A stretch of DNA of 64,000 bases from [Clostridium] aminophilum DSM 10710 (GTDB lineage: Bacteria > Bacillota > Clostridia > Lachnospirales > Lachnospiraceae), in NCBI RefSeq assembly GCF_000711825.1, contig NZ_JONJ01000001.1:372001-436000 (forward strand), read 5' to 3'. The translations under genes and the position numbers were made by a program. How positions within the stretch are numbered: position 1 is the stretch's first letter; each line of letters begins with the position of its first letter. The notes below the pieces were generated by a model. It saw nothing but the letters and a program-made list of their open reading frames with translations, was not told the origin of the DNA and did not search any database. Positions 51,651-61,098 of the stretch are shown here, piece by piece.

Positions 51651-53290
51651 CAGACCACCTCATTCGGATCGACGATACACTCCAGCAGCGCGGTATCCTC
51701 CGCGTTCAGGAACTCCTTTATCTTCTTCGGGATATCTTCATTCCGTTCCAGACGGACGTAGCGGATTCCGTATGCTTCCGCCAGCTTTTCGAGATTCGGC
51801 GTGTCATCCATGGTTGTCATCGCAAAACGGTCTTTATAGATGAAATGCTGATACTGACGCACCAGCCCGAGTACCTGGTTTCGCATAACGCAGATCTTCA
51901 CCGGAACACGATACTGCCGGATCGTTGCCAGTTCCATCATGCTCATCTGAAACGCGCCGTCGCCACAGACCGCGACTACCTGCCGGTGCGGGTCCGCCAT
52001 CTTCGCGCCAATCGCTGCCGGAATCGAATATCCCATGGTTCCCATACCGCCGGACGTCAGGAACCGTCCCTCTCTTGCAACATAGTTCTGGCAGGACCAG
52101 AGCTGATTCTGTCCGACATCCGCGACGTAGACCGCATTTTCCTTCATCTCCAGAGAGAGCGCGCGGACAAATGCGGACGGCGTAACGCTGTCGCAGTCTC
52201 TCGCCTTCACACCTCCCGCCAGTTTGGATACATCCAGACTTCTGCCTTCCCGGTGATAGCCGGTCAGCCTCTGAATCCACTCCGAATGGTCGGCGGTCAC
52301 CGGTTCGCGCTCATTCAGTGCATCAAACACACTCTTCAGATCTCCGACCAGTGGAATCGACGGGCCGGCGTTTTTCCCGATCTCCGCCGGATCAACATCG
52401 ATGTGGACCAGAATCTTGTCCTCGCTGATGATTTCCGGCCGCACCGAGCGGTCCGCCACCCGGGCGCCGACCATGATAACCATATCGGCCTCGTTCATGG
52501 CACGGTTGCTGTACTCCTGGCCATTGTTTCCGACCATGCCGAAAAACATCCAGTGGCTGGTCGGCATCACCCCGAGCCCCATCATCGTGCACACCGTCGG
52601 AATCCGGTTGTTCTCCGCAAAAGTCCGGACCGACTGCGCGGCACCCGCCAGATGAACGCCGCCGCCGATGCAAAGAATCGGCCGTTTTGCCTTCTCCAGA
52701 CGCTCCATCAGACGCACAATCTGAAGACCGTTCCCCTTGACCGTCGGCTTATAAGTCCGGAGAGAAACCTCTTCCGGCCAGGTAACCCGGGAAACGTTCT
52801 GATTCTGAACATCAATCGGAATATCGATGAGGACCGGTCCTCTTCTTCCGGTCGATGCAATGAAAAACGCTTCTTTCACGACTCTCGGAATATCCGATGC
52901 TTTTCGAACAATATAGCTGAATTTGACAAATGACTCACAGGCACCGGAGATGTCCGCCTCCTGAAAGACATCGCTGCCGAGCAGTCGGCTGTCCACCTGT
53001 CCGGTGATCGCCACCAGCGGAATGCTGTCCGCAAATGCCGTGGCAATTCCGGTAATCAGATTGGTAGCTCCCGGTCCGCTGGTCACCGAGCAGACACCGA
53101 CCTTTCCGGTAATTCTCGCATATCCGCTGGCTGCGTGCGCCGCATTCTGTTCCTCGCGAACCAGAATCGGATGGATCTCCGTTGACATCAGGCTGTCAAA
53201 AAACGGACAGATCGCAACGCCCGGATAGCCATATACATATTCCACGCCTTCTTTGATAAGCGCTTTCACCAATAACTCGGCACCGGTCAT
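51650..53290 (-). CDS. ilvB: Acetolactate synthase large subunit (second copy)
   Basis: The 546-residue ThDP enzyme condenses two pyruvates, or pyruvate and 2-oxobutyrate, in valine and isoleucine synthesis. It has catalytic Glu in LVREEQNAAHAASGYAR, the SGPGATN loop, FAD-type middle domain and ThDP motif GDGAFQMSMMELATIRQ (GDG...N-type, here with a variant end). It starts two bases after ilvA and overlaps the ilvN start, so the trio ilvA-ilvB-ilvN is one translational unit, suited to isoleucine synthesis from threonine. Confidence 0.93.
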   Translation of the reverse strand: MTGAELLVKALIKEGVEYVYGYPGVAICPFFDSLMSTEIHPILVREEQNAAHAASGYARITGKVGVCSVTSGPGATNLITGIATAFADSIPLVAITGQVDSRLLGSDVFQEADISGACESFVKFSYIVRKASDIPRVVKEAFFIASTGRRGPVLIDIPIDVQNQNVSRVTWPEEVSLRTYKPTVKGNGLQIVRLMERLEKAKRPILCIGGGVHLAGAAQSVRTFAENNRIPTVCTMMGLGVMPTSHWMFFGMVGNNGQEYSNRAMNEADMVIMVGARVADRSVRPEIISEDKILVHIDVDPAEIGKNAGPSIPLVGDLKSVFDALNEREPVTADHSEWIQRLTGYHREGRSLDVSKLAGGVKARDCDSVTPSAFVRALSLEMKENAVYVADVGQNQLWSCQNYVAREGRFLTSGGMGTMGYSIPAAIGAKMADPHRQVVAVCGDGAFQMSMMELATIRQYRVPVKICVMRNQVLGLVRQYQHFIYKDRFAMTTMDDTPNLEKLAEAYGIRYVRLERNEDIPKKIKEFLNAEDTALLECIVDPNEVV

Positions 53291-53292
53291 GA

Positions 53293-54498
53293 CTACCTCC
53301 TGTCAATCAGTTTGAATCCCTTTTCCGTCAGTGTCTGACGAATCTCTTCAATCTGCTCAAAGTTTCTGGTCTCCATCTCCACCGTCAGATAACAGCCGTT
53401 GATTTCCATCGACTGCGCGGTGTTATTGTGATCCACCTTGGTGACGTTGGCGCCGGTCGACGCGATCGCCCTCGCAACCTCCACCAGCTGGCCCGGCTTA
53501 TCCATCAGCTCGATGGTGAGCGTGCTCTTTCTTCCGGTCTTCACCAGTCCGCGGTTGATGACACGGGAAAGGATATTGACGTCAATGTTGCCGCCGGACA
53601 CCACGCAGACCACCTTCTTGCCCTTGACGGGAATCTTATGGAAGAGAACCGCCGCCACCGAGACCGCACCGGCGCCCTCGGCCACAACCTTCTCTTTCTC
53701 CATGAGCGTCAGGATTGCCGCTGCCGTCTCCTCATCGGATACGGTCACCACATCATCAACATACCGGCTGACCATGTCATAGGTCACATCCCCCGGGCAT
53801 TTGACCGCAATGCCGTCCGCAAACGTGTTCACGGAGTCGATTGCCTCGAGTTTCTTTTCATGGAACGCGCGGGCCATACTCGGCGCGCCCTCCGCCTGAA
53901 CGCCGTATACCCTGCACTTCGGGTTCAGCATTTTCATCACATAAGCCACGCCGGAGATCAGTCCGCCGCCGCCGATCGGAACCACCACGGCATCCGCGTC
54001 CACCAGCTGCTCACAGATCTCGATGCCGATGGTTCCCTGTCCCGCGATTACATCCGGATCGTTGAACGGATGAATCATCACTGCGCCGGTGTCCTTCTGA
54101 AACTGCATGCATGCGGCATATGCGTCATCATAGACGCCGTCGATCATCCTGACCTCCGCGCCGTATCCTCTGGTCGCCTCCACCTTGGAGATCGGAGCGC
54201 CGGCCGGAAGGAAGATCGTGGACCCGGTTCCCGCCTTGGTCGCCGCGAGCGCCACGCCCTGTGCATGGTTTCCGGCAGAGCAGGCAACCACACCCCTGGC
54301 CTTTTCCTCATCCGTCAGCGTTGAAATCTTAAAGTATGCGCCGCGAATCTTGAACGATCCGGTGTTCTGAAGGTTTTCCGCCTTCAGATAGAGATCACAG
54401 TCCGTTTCGATGCGGACTGCATGAACCAGATCTGTCTTCTTGACCACCGGTTTCAATACATGTGCTGCCTGATATACTCTGTCGAGTGTAAGTTCCAT
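53293..54498 (-). CDS. ilvA: Threonine ammonia-lyase
   Basis: IlvA makes 2-oxobutyrate from threonine, the first isoleucine step. The 401-residue fold-type II PLP enzyme has Lys in NTGSFKIRGAYFK (about residue 50), SAGNHAQGVAL and the PLP phosphate loop IGGGGLISG. A C-terminal ACT domain (about 325-401: TIELMDKPGQLVEVARAIASTG) suggests allosteric control; this one-ACT form is about 110 residues shorter than E. coli IlvA. ATG 54498 has GAGGAGG six bases upstream; the longer frame upstream is non-coding. Confidence 0.94.
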   Translation of the reverse strand: MELTLDRVYQAAHVLKPVVKKTDLVHAVRIETDCDLYLKAENLQNTGSFKIRGAYFKISTLTDEEKARGVVACSAGNHAQGVALAATKAGTGSTIFLPAGAPISKVEATRGYGAEVRMIDGVYDDAYAACMQFQKDTGAVMIHPFNDPDVIAGQGTIGIEICEQLVDADAVVVPIGGGGLISGVAYVMKMLNPKCRVYGVQAEGAPSMARAFHEKKLEAIDSVNTFADGIAVKCPGDVTYDMVSRYVDDVVTVSDEETAAAILTLMEKEKVVAEGAGAVSVAAVLFHKIPVKGKKVVCVVSGGNIDVNILSRVINRGLVKTGRKSTLTIELMDKPGQLVEVARAIASTGANVTKVDHNNTAQSMEINGCYLTVEMETRNFEQIEEIRQTLTEKGFKLIDRR

Positions 54499-54892
54499 GT
54501 CATCCTCCTCGAGCCGCTTCTTTCCGCGATCCTCCGTTTCCAATATACCACATAAGCCACGCGAGCGTTTACGCTCATGTGGCGACGGCATGACATAACA
54601 GTCGCGGAGCGGCTGTTATCCCACGTCTGCGCCGCTTTCCGGGCACCTGTTCGATACCGTTCGATACCGTTCGATACCGTTCGAAACTCTTCTGACCGTT
54701 TCATCCGGCATCACGGCAGCCGCTGTGGTTCATACAGGCATGAGCCCCCGGTCCCGCTGCCCGCATAATGCAAAGATGCGGCAGTTCATCACTGCCGCAC
54801 CGATTATCATCTTTTGTCTGTTCCGGCTTTCGCAGTCCGGATCCGACACTGCAGTATCTCCGGCCGCCGGACCATCAACCGCCGGCGGACGA
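54499..54892. other. ilvC-ilvA intergenic region
   Basis: 394 bases. It holds hairpins GCCAC-GC-GAGCG-TTTA-CGCTC-AT-GTGGC (about 54556-54584) and ATAACAG/CTGTTAT (54595-54619), the 10-base tandem repeat, and nothing else I recognise. There is no clear promoter, so ilvA may be read from ilvC or start here. Confidence 0.5.
54649..54687 (-). repeat. 10-bp tandem repeat GTTCGATACC
   Basis: Three exact units and one altered unit (GTTCGAAAC) follow one another. The period equals about one helical turn. Confidence 0.85.
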
Positions 54893-55912
54893 TCAGTTAT
54901 TTACGAGCTTATCGTTCTCATTGTTCCAGCTGTAAAGCTTGCGGATCTCCTCGCCGACAACTTCGGTCGGGTGCTGAGCTGCCTTTGCCTTCATGGCCTG
55001 GAAGTGAATCTTTCCGTTCTTCATATCTGTCATGAAGTTGGAGGCAAATGTACCGTCCTGGATATCGGAAAGGATCTTCTTCATCGCCTTCTTGGTATCC
55101 TCGGTAACGATCTTCGGTCCGGTTACATAATCACCGAACTCTGCGGTGTTGGAGATGGAGTATCTCATGCCCGCAAAACCGGACTGGTAAATGAGGTCGA
55201 CGATCAGCTTCATCTCGTGCACGCACTCGAAGTAAGCATTTCTCGGATCATATCCTGCCTCAACCAGCGTCTCGAAACCTGCCTGCATCAATGCGCAGAC
55301 ACCGCCGCAGAGAACTGCCTGCTCACCGAAGAGGTCTGTCTCGGTCTCGGTCTTGAAGGTGGTCTCCAGAAGTCCTGCACGTGCGCCGCCGATTCCTGCG
55401 CCGTATGCCAGCGCGTAATCCAGCGCGTGGCCTGTCGCATCCTGCTCAACCGCAACCAGGCACGGTGTTCCTTTTCCTGCCTGATACTCGGAACGAACGG
55501 TGTGGCCCGGCGCCTTCGGAGCGATCATCGTCACATCGACATCCTTCGGCGGAACGATCAGCTTGTAATTGATGTTGAATCCATGAGCGAACATCAGCAT
55601 ATCACCGGCCTTCAGGTTCGGAGCAACGTCCTTGTAGTACATATCTGCCTGAAGCTCGTCGTTGATGAGGATCATGATAATGTCAGACTGTTTTACTGCC
55701 TCTGCAGTCGGTAAAACGGTAAGGCCCTGCGCTTCTGCCTTTGCCTTGGACTTGGAACCCTCGTAAAGGCCGACAACAACGTCACAGCCGGATTCCTTCA
55801 GGTTCAGTGCATGTGCGTGACCCTGAGATCCATAACCGATAACGCAGATCTTCTTTCCCTGAAGATAAGAGAGATCACAATCCTTCTCGTAAAACATTCT
55901 TGGTTCTGCCAT
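54893..55912 (-). CDS. ilvC: Ketol-acid reductoisomerase
   Basis: IlvC isomerises and reduces acetolactate or acetohydroxybutyrate with NAD(P)H. From ATG 55912, where AGGAGG is at the right distance (the ATG at 55918 is too close), the class I protein has 339 residues. The Rossmann motif [15 protein letters not shown] lies at about 24-38 and the knotted C-terminal domain has [19 protein letters not shown] with metal ligands Asp and Glu. Gene order ilvB-ilvN-ilvC is standard. Confidence 0.96.
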   Translation of the reverse strand: MAEPRMFYEKDCDLSYLQGKKICVIGYGSQGHAHALNLKESGCDVVVGLYEGSKSKAKAEAQGLTVLPTAEAVKQSDIIMILINDELQADMYYKDVAPNLKAGDMLMFAHGFNINYKLIVPPKDVDVTMIAPKAPGHTVRSEYQAGKGTPCLVAVEQDATGHALDYALAYGAGIGGARAGLLETTFKTETETDLFGEQAVLCGGVCALMQAGFETLVEAGYDPRNAYFECVHEMKLIVDLIYQSGFAGMRYSISNTAEFGDYVTGPKIVTEDTKKAMKKILSDIQDGTFASNFMTDMKNGKIHFQAMKAKAAQHPTEVVGEEIRKLYSWNNENDKLVNN

Positions 55913-56074
55913 TTTCATTTCCTCCTGATTCTTTGTGTTGAAATAAATTCATAATTCGCAGATGATTTTGTTGAATTTTATTCATCTTCGAAATTATCGT
56001 CATTATATACCTGTGTGTTTCAAAACGCAAGGATAAAGTGAAAAATATTTTATACCTTTTTCCGGCTGACCGGT

Positions 56075-56329
56075 TTACAGCTCATCCGGTTCCTCTTTCG
56101 TAATCTCCACTTTGCGCACATCGTACAGTTTTTCCAGCTGCGCGATCACCTGTGTCTTCATGTACTCGTCCCCGGTCGATTCGATGACAAGCCGGGTCAC
56201 TCCCGGCACCTCTGTCGGACCGGCATGAATGGTCTCGATATTGTAACAGCGCTTGGAGTACAGTCCCGTGATCCGGTTCAATACGCCAAAACGATTGTTT
56301 AACAGCATTTCTACCGTAAATCTGCTCAT
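56075..56329 (-). CDS. ilvN: Acetolactate synthase small subunit, short ACT form
   Basis: The 84-residue protein contains a single ACT domain (SRFTVEMLLNNRFGVLNRITGLYSKR, cut near residue 27, with NIETIHAGPTEVPGV) and no C-terminal ALS_ss domain. It thus resembles IlvM/short IlvN. It lies between the first ilvB and ilvC. A GTG four codons upstream gives a longer form. Differences from the 161-residue subunit suggest different valine sensitivity of the two synthases. Confidence 0.9.
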   Translation of the reverse strand: MSRFTVEMLLNNRFGVLNRITGLYSKRCYNIETIHAGPTEVPGVTRLVIESTGDEYMKTQVIAQLEKLYDVRKVEITKEEPDEL

Positions 56330-56386
56330 TTCTTCCGTCACTTCCTGTCTGTCGTTGTATGTGTCCCTGTCCGGTCGGTCATTGAC

Positions 56387-58051
56387 TTAATCCCGCAGAA
56401 TGATATCCTTCACCGAGCGTCCCGGCGGAATCATCGGAAATACCTTCTCATCCTTGTCGATCAGGCAGTCAATGATATACGCGCCCGTCGGATCCTTTTC
56501 CGTCTCCTGCAGAACCGCATCCAGCTCATCCATGCTGGATGCGCGGAAGCCGCGAAGCCCGTACGCCTCCGCCAGCTTCACAAAATCCGTCTTCCGGTTC
56601 AGCGTCGTCTGCGAATAGCGCTGGCCGTAGAAGATTCCCTGCCACTGGCGAACCATGCCCAGCACTCCGTTATGGAGAATCACAACGGTGATCGGGAGTT
56701 CCTGACTCACCACCGTACAGAGTTCGTTGCAGTTCATGGCAAAACTTCCCTCCGAGGTGAAGAGAATGGTTCTCTCTCTCCGGTTCGCAATACAGCCGCC
56801 GATCGCGGCGCCGAGTCCGTATCCCATGGTTCCGAGTCCGCCGGATGTCAGAAGGGTTCTCGGCTTTTCGAAGTCATAGTACTGGCAGGTCCAGATTTGG
56901 TGCTGCCCGACATCCGTCGCGACCACCGTGCTGTCCTTCGCCGTCTTCCGGACTGTCTCAATGATGTTTTTCGGGATGAATTCCCCCGTTCTCGGCGGTT
57001 CCGAAGCCGGCACCTTCTTGTATTCTTCGATCTGCCGCATCCACGACGGATGACTCTGCTGCGGAATATCCAGCAGAAGATCCGCCATGATCTCTTTGAC
57101 ATTTCCCTGAACCCGAAGATTCGGGCTGACATTCTTTCCAAGCTCCGACTTGTCGATATCGATATGGATTACCGTCTTTTTCTTCGCATACTCACTGATA
57201 TCTCCGGTCGCCCGGTCCGAAAAACGGACACCGACGGCAATCTCCAGATCACAGTCGGTCTGGGCCTTATTCGCCGTGTAGCTTCCATGCATTCCGGTCA
57301 TGCCGAGGTTCAGCGGATAGCGATCCGGAACAGCGGTTCTCCCCATCATGCTGAGACCGACCGGCGCGTTGAGACGCTTGGACAGTTCCAGCAGCTCCGC
57401 TTCCGCTTCCGCGGAAATAACGCCGCCGCCGCAATAGATGAACGGACGCTTGCAGTTCCAGATTGCTTCCAGAATCTCCTGTCTGCGGTATTCCAGCACC
57501 GGTTTTACGGCCCGGGCCGGGAGCACCGCATCGCCGTACTCCAGCTCTGCGATCTGCACATTCTTCGGGATATCAATCAGCACCGGGCCTTTCCGGCCGC
57601 TGTTCGCGAGCCGGAACGCCTCTTTGATCGTCTGCTCCAGCTCCGTGATGTCACGGACCATAAAGTTATGCTTTACCACCGGCTGTGTGATGCCGACGAT
57701 ATCGACTTCCTGAAAGCTGTCACGGCCAAGGGCAGACACCGCAACATTTCCGGTAATTGCCACCAGAGGCACGGAATCCAGATTCGCGTTTGCGATTCCG
57801 GTCACAAGATTCGTCGCTCCCGGTCCGCTTGTCGCGATTACAACCCCGACTTTGCCGGATGCTCTGGCATATCCGTCCGCAGCGTGACAGGCGCCCTGCT
57901 CATGAGCCGTGATGACATGGTCAATGCGGTCGGCACACTTATATAATTCATCGTAAATATCCAATACTGCGCCGCCCGGGTATCCGAACACGGTACTCAC
58001 GCCCTGATGTATCAGTTCTTCGATCAGGATTCTGGCTCCTTTTAATTTCAT
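56387..58051 (-). CDS. ilvB: Acetolactate synthase large subunit (first copy)
   Basis: The 554-residue ThDP enzyme is the biosynthetic large subunit, with catalytic Glu in VITAHEQGACHAADGYAR, ATSGPGATNLVTG, the middle domain, and the ThDP motif SEGSFAMNCNELCTVVSQ (Ser-Glu-Gly in place of the usual GDG, a variant worth noting). It follows its own promoter at 58093-58121 with a short UTR. I found no T-box or leader peptide, so amino-acid control would be by another route, such as CodY-type repression. Confidence 0.94.
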   Translation of the reverse strand: MKLKGARILIEELIHQGVSTVFGYPGGAVLDIYDELYKCADRIDHVITAHEQGACHAADGYARASGKVGVVIATSGPGATNLVTGIANANLDSVPLVAITGNVAVSALGRDSFQEVDIVGITQPVVKHNFMVRDITELEQTIKEAFRLANSGRKGPVLIDIPKNVQIAELEYGDAVLPARAVKPVLEYRRQEILEAIWNCKRPFIYCGGGVISAEAEAELLELSKRLNAPVGLSMMGRTAVPDRYPLNLGMTGMHGSYTANKAQTDCDLEIAVGVRFSDRATGDISEYAKKKTVIHIDIDKSELGKNVSPNLRVQGNVKEIMADLLLDIPQQSHPSWMRQIEEYKKVPASEPPRTGEFIPKNIIETVRKTAKDSTVVATDVGQHQIWTCQYYDFEKPRTLLTSGGLGTMGYGLGAAIGGCIANRRERTILFTSEGSFAMNCNELCTVVSQELPITVVILHNGVLGMVRQWQGIFYGQRYSQTTLNRKTDFVKLAEAYGLRGFRASSMDELDAVLQETEKDPTGAYIIDCLIDKDEKVFPMIPPGRSVKDIILRD

Positions 58052-58092
58052 TCTGTCTCACGCCGTTCCTTTCTTTCCAGGATTTAGTTTGT

Positions 58093-58121
58093 ATTATTAC
58101 ATACGGTTATCGCAAAGTCAA
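58093..58121 (-). promoter_or_regulatory. ilvB promoter
   Basis: On the minus strand TTGACT and AATAAT with a 17-base spacer (or TAATAA with 16). The 5' UTR would be only about 35 nt. Confidence 0.6.
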
Positions 58122-58322
58122 TGAATATCTTTTATGTTTATCTTGAACGCCATTCATCTAATATATAACTTATTTGTATATTTTAATGTTTCTTATATGA
58201 ATCATAATTTTATCTGTATATTCCCGGAGAAGCGCTTCTTCGATCTCATCCTTTCCCTATTCTGTGCGGTTTCCTTCCCATCCTTCCATCCTTTCACCCG
58301 CCACGTTCAGCCCTTTTCGGTG

Positions 58323-58350
58323 TTGAATAATTTGAATGATACACTATAAT
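58323..58350 (+). promoter_or_regulatory. DUF815 ATPase promoter
   Basis: TTGAAT, a 16-base spacer and perfect TATAAT, about 55 bases before the ATG. Confidence 0.7.
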
Positions 58351-58409
58351 AGTTCTAAACACATTTTATTCATTTTCGGTCATCATCTCGCATCATCTGG
58401 AGGGATATC

Positions 58410-59735
58410 ATGAATCATCTGCTGAATAACCTCATTGTCTACAATCATTTAAAGAAAGATCCGGTTCTCTCCGCCTTTGCCGGAATCTGCCGCCTGGTTG
58501 AATCCGACGGGCTCGATGAGATGCCGTCTCCGGCAGAGAGTGAAGAACTCCGCACGCTTGCATTTGACAGCATCCACCGCATTATGGAGGTGGCAACGCA
58601 GTACGGCTTCGAGGAGAATCTCTGGGCGACCTACGTTACCTACCAGCTGATGATGGACGAGAATCCATTTGCCCTGGTCCATGAAAAGCAGTCTCTTCAG
58701 AAGGGTTCCGCCTCGGAATTCGCGCTCCGGGACTGCCGTTTCCTGATGGACCTTCTTCACTATGATTTTAGTCGGCTCGAGGAGGCACTCTCCACCGAAT
58801 GCTTCTCCGTTCTCACAAAATACCGGACAATCCGCAAACACGAGCGGATGTATTTCGGCAACATCAGCCATGTGGTCAATGATCTCACGCGAAAACTGTC
58901 GGAAGCAGACACCCCCGAGTCATTTCTGGACGCCCTGTCCGTCTTTTATCAGGAGTACGGCGTCGGCATGTTCGGACTCAACAAAGCCTTCCGGATCCGG
59001 GAAAACGCGGACGGAACACCGGAGCTGATCCCGATCAGCAATCTGGAAAATGTCAACTACGACGATCTGGTGGGCTACGAACTCCAGAAAGAGCAGGTAA
59101 GCGCCAACACCCTGGCCTTCCTCGAAGGAAAAGCGTCCAATAACACGCTTCTGTACGGAGACGCCGGCACCGGAAAATCCACCACGGTAAAGGCGACACT
59201 GAATGAATTCTTCCCGAAGGGACTCCGCCTCATCGAGATCTACAAGCATCAGTTTAAGGATCTCTCCTACGTCATTTCCCGCATCAAGACGAGGAATTAC
59301 AAATTTATCATTTATATGGATGATCTCTCCTTTGAGGATTTCGAGATCGAATATAAATATCTGAAGGCAGTCATAGAGGGCGGCTTTGAGACGCGGCCGG
59401 ACAACATTCTGATCTATGCCACCTCCAACCGCCGCCACCTGATCCGTGAGACCGTTTCGGACCGCAATGATATGGGCCGTGATCAGGACGTTCACCACTC
59501 CGATACGCTGGAGGAGAAGCTGTCCCTGGTGGATCGCTTCGGTCTGAATGTGCTCTACACCAAGCCTTCCTTCGACGAATATCATGAGATCGTCCGCCGG
59601 CTTGCCGAAAAGCACGGAATCACCATGGCAGAAGCGGATCTCATCGCCAAAGCCAACGCATGGTCGGTGAAAAAGGGCGGGCACACCGGCCGAATCGCCC
59701 AGCAGTTTATCAATTCACTCAACCCGAAGCTGTGA
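58410..59735 (+). CDS. DUF815-family ATP-binding protein (AAA+-like)
   Basis: The 441-residue protein has an N-terminal helical half (about 1-200) with no named motif and a DUF815 ATPase half from about 215: YDDLVGYELQKEQV, Walker A LLYGDAGTGKSTTVKA (about 248), Walker B FIIYMDDLSFE, sensor ATSNRRHLI and a C-terminal lid (GHTGRIAQQFIN). DUF815 proteins are AAA+ ATPases of unknown role in many Gram-positives and proteobacteria. It is monocistronic with its own promoter and a shared terminator. Confidence 0.88.
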   Translation: MNHLLNNLIVYNHLKKDPVLSAFAGICRLVESDGLDEMPSPAESEELRTLAFDSIHRIMEVATQYGFEENLWATYVTYQLMMDENPFALVHEKQSLQKGSASEFALRDCRFLMDLLHYDFSRLEEALSTECFSVLTKYRTIRKHERMYFGNISHVVNDLTRKLSEADTPESFLDALSVFYQEYGVGMFGLNKAFRIRENADGTPELIPISNLENVNYDDLVGYELQKEQVSANTLAFLEGKASNNTLLYGDAGTGKSTTVKATLNEFFPKGLRLIEIYKHQFKDLSYVISRIKTRNYKFIIYMDDLSFEDFEIEYKYLKAVIEGGFETRPDNILIYATSNRRHLIRETVSDRNDMGRDQDVHHSDTLEEKLSLVDRFGLNVLYTKPSFDEYHEIVRRLAEKHGITMAEADLIAKANAWSVKKGGHTGRIAQQFINSLNPKL

Positions 59736-59750
59736 AACCGGGTGAGACAC

Positions 59751-59789
59751 GAAGAGGAACACATCCGCTGAACGGATATGTTCCTCTTC
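59751..59789. terminator. Bidirectional terminator between the DUF815 and DeoR genes
   Basis: GAAGAGGAACACATCCG pairs with CGGATATGTTCCTCTTC (one mismatch) over CTGAA. T-rich TATTATAT follows on the plus side; the minus side reads GTGTCTC. Confidence 0.8.
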
Positions 59790-59810
59790 TATTATATATG
59801 TCCTATACGT

Positions 59811-60584
59811 CTATTCTTCTTTTGCGATGCGAACATCGATGTTCATGGCTCGAAGCTCATTCACCATCTGGGTATCCGCCATCTCATCGGTGATCAGGAA
59901 ATCCAGATCATTCAAGCCGCAGATCCGGTTCAGCGCCGTCACGCCGAATTTCGCATGGTCAGCCAGTCCGACCACCTTCTTCGCCTGACGGATAAAGAGC
60001 CGGCGCAGATTGGCTTCTTCCATATGATAATCGCAGATGCCGCTGTCAAACGAAAGGCCTCCGATCGCGATAAAGGCCTTGTCGACATAAAAGTTGCGCA
60101 TCATTGCCTCCGCGTCACCGCCTGAGGTGGACAGCCCGGAACTTCCGTTCCGGATCTCCCCTCCGATCAGAAACACACGGGTATCCCTCTCGCTCATCAG
60201 CTCTTCCGCCGCCTGAACGGAGTTGGTAAACACCTTCAGATTGCGCACACCTTTCAGATTCCGGGCCACTTCCAGTGCTGTCGTGCCGACATCCAGAATA
60301 ATTGCATCCCCATCCTCCACAAGTTCCGCGGCCAAACGGCCGATCGCCTGCTTTTCCCGGTAATTGCGGCCTGCGCTCCGCGCGGTATCCTTTTCTTCTC
60401 CGTAAAGACTCTTCAACGCCGCTCCGCCGTAGACTCTCGAAACATATCCCTTGGCTTCGAGCGCTTCCAGATCCCGCCGGATCGTCTCCATCGAAACCTG
60501 AAACAATTCTTTCAATTCCAGTGATTTCACTGTGTGATCCTGCTGCAGCATTTTCAGGATCTTCTCCTGCCTCTTGTTTTTCAT
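59811..60584 (-). CDS. DeoR-family transcriptional regulator
   Basis: From ATG 60584 the 257-residue protein has an N-terminal winged helix (MKNKRQEKILKMLQQDHTVKSLELKELFQVSMETIRRDL split over residues 1-40) and a DeoRC sensor domain with DVGTTALEVARNL and GGEIRNGS, which binds a sugar phosphate in relatives. Such genes usually precede sugar operons, but its flanks are an ATPase and a glycosyltransferase on the opposite strand, so its target is not evident. The longer frame upstream runs through the promoter. Confidence 0.9.
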   Translation of the reverse strand: MKNKRQEKILKMLQQDHTVKSLELKELFQVSMETIRRDLEALEAKGYVSRVYGGAALKSLYGEEKDTARSAGRNYREKQAIGRLAAELVEDGDAIILDVGTTALEVARNLKGVRNLKVFTNSVQAAEELMSERDTRVFLIGGEIRNGSSGLSTSGGDAEAMMRNFYVDKAFIAIGGLSFDSGICDYHMEEANLRRLFIRQAKKVVGLADHAKFGVTALNRICGLNDLDFLITDEMADTQMVNELRAMNIDVRIAKEE

Positions 60585-60609
60585 CGCATGTTCACCGATT
60601 CTTTTCAAA

Positions 60610-60638
60610 ATAATATGTAGGTATCTAACGATATGCAA
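60610..60638 (-). promoter_or_regulatory. DeoR gene promoter
   Basis: On the minus strand TTGCAT, a 17-base spacer and TATTAT, about 20 bases before the ATG region. Confidence 0.55.
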
Positions 60639-61011
60639 CAATTATTCCGTAAATTCCATACAATTAAGTTTATCACAGGTCATTTTGCAAGTAAACATAT
60701 CATTCCCCGGAAGTCTCAAAAGTCCTGCCGCTTTGTTCCCCGTCTGCTGTCGTTACCAGAATCCGGATATTTCCCGGTCTCCCGGGCTCATTTTCATCTC
60801 ATCCTCTTAAATTACAACATCTTGGAATACTGCAAATGCATTACCGCCTGTTAAATTTGCACAATGGCGTTTTCCATAAATAGCATTATGCATAAATTTC
60901 CTTCCTGTTTCTGTTCACTTTTGCCATTTAAAAATTAAAAAAATCTAAACAGTGACAGAATTGTGTCTTCTTTTCTTCAGAGACAATTCAGATTTATCGG
61001 CGTTTTGTGAA

Positions 61012-61041
61012 TGGACAAGAAGCCCCGGTTTGAATTATAGT
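61012..61041 (+). promoter_or_regulatory. Possible glycosyltransferase promoter
   Basis: TGGACA, an 18-base spacer and TATAGT, about 55 bases before the ATG. Confidence 0.45.
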
Positions 61042-61098
61042 GTTTTCTTGTGCGAGCATAGTTATTTCTATGTCAATCACAAAAAAGGGAGAAGAAAC

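Larger units (their letters stand above)
58052..58409. other. Divergent promoter region between ilvB and the DUF815 gene
   Basis: 358 AT-rich bases with the two promoters listed and no gene. I see no T-box specifier or antiterminator sequence on the ilvB side. Confidence 0.6.
60585..61098. other. Divergent region between deoR and the glycosyltransferase gene
   Basis: 514 bases, AT-rich, with the two promoters listed. The centre (60700-60900) shows nothing I can name. Confidence 0.55.

Noticed and set aside
58052-58130. T-box or leader-peptide attenuator for the ilv operon
   Set aside because: The UTR from the predicted promoter is only about 35 nt, and neither the T-box sequence nor a Leu/Val/Ile-rich leader is present.
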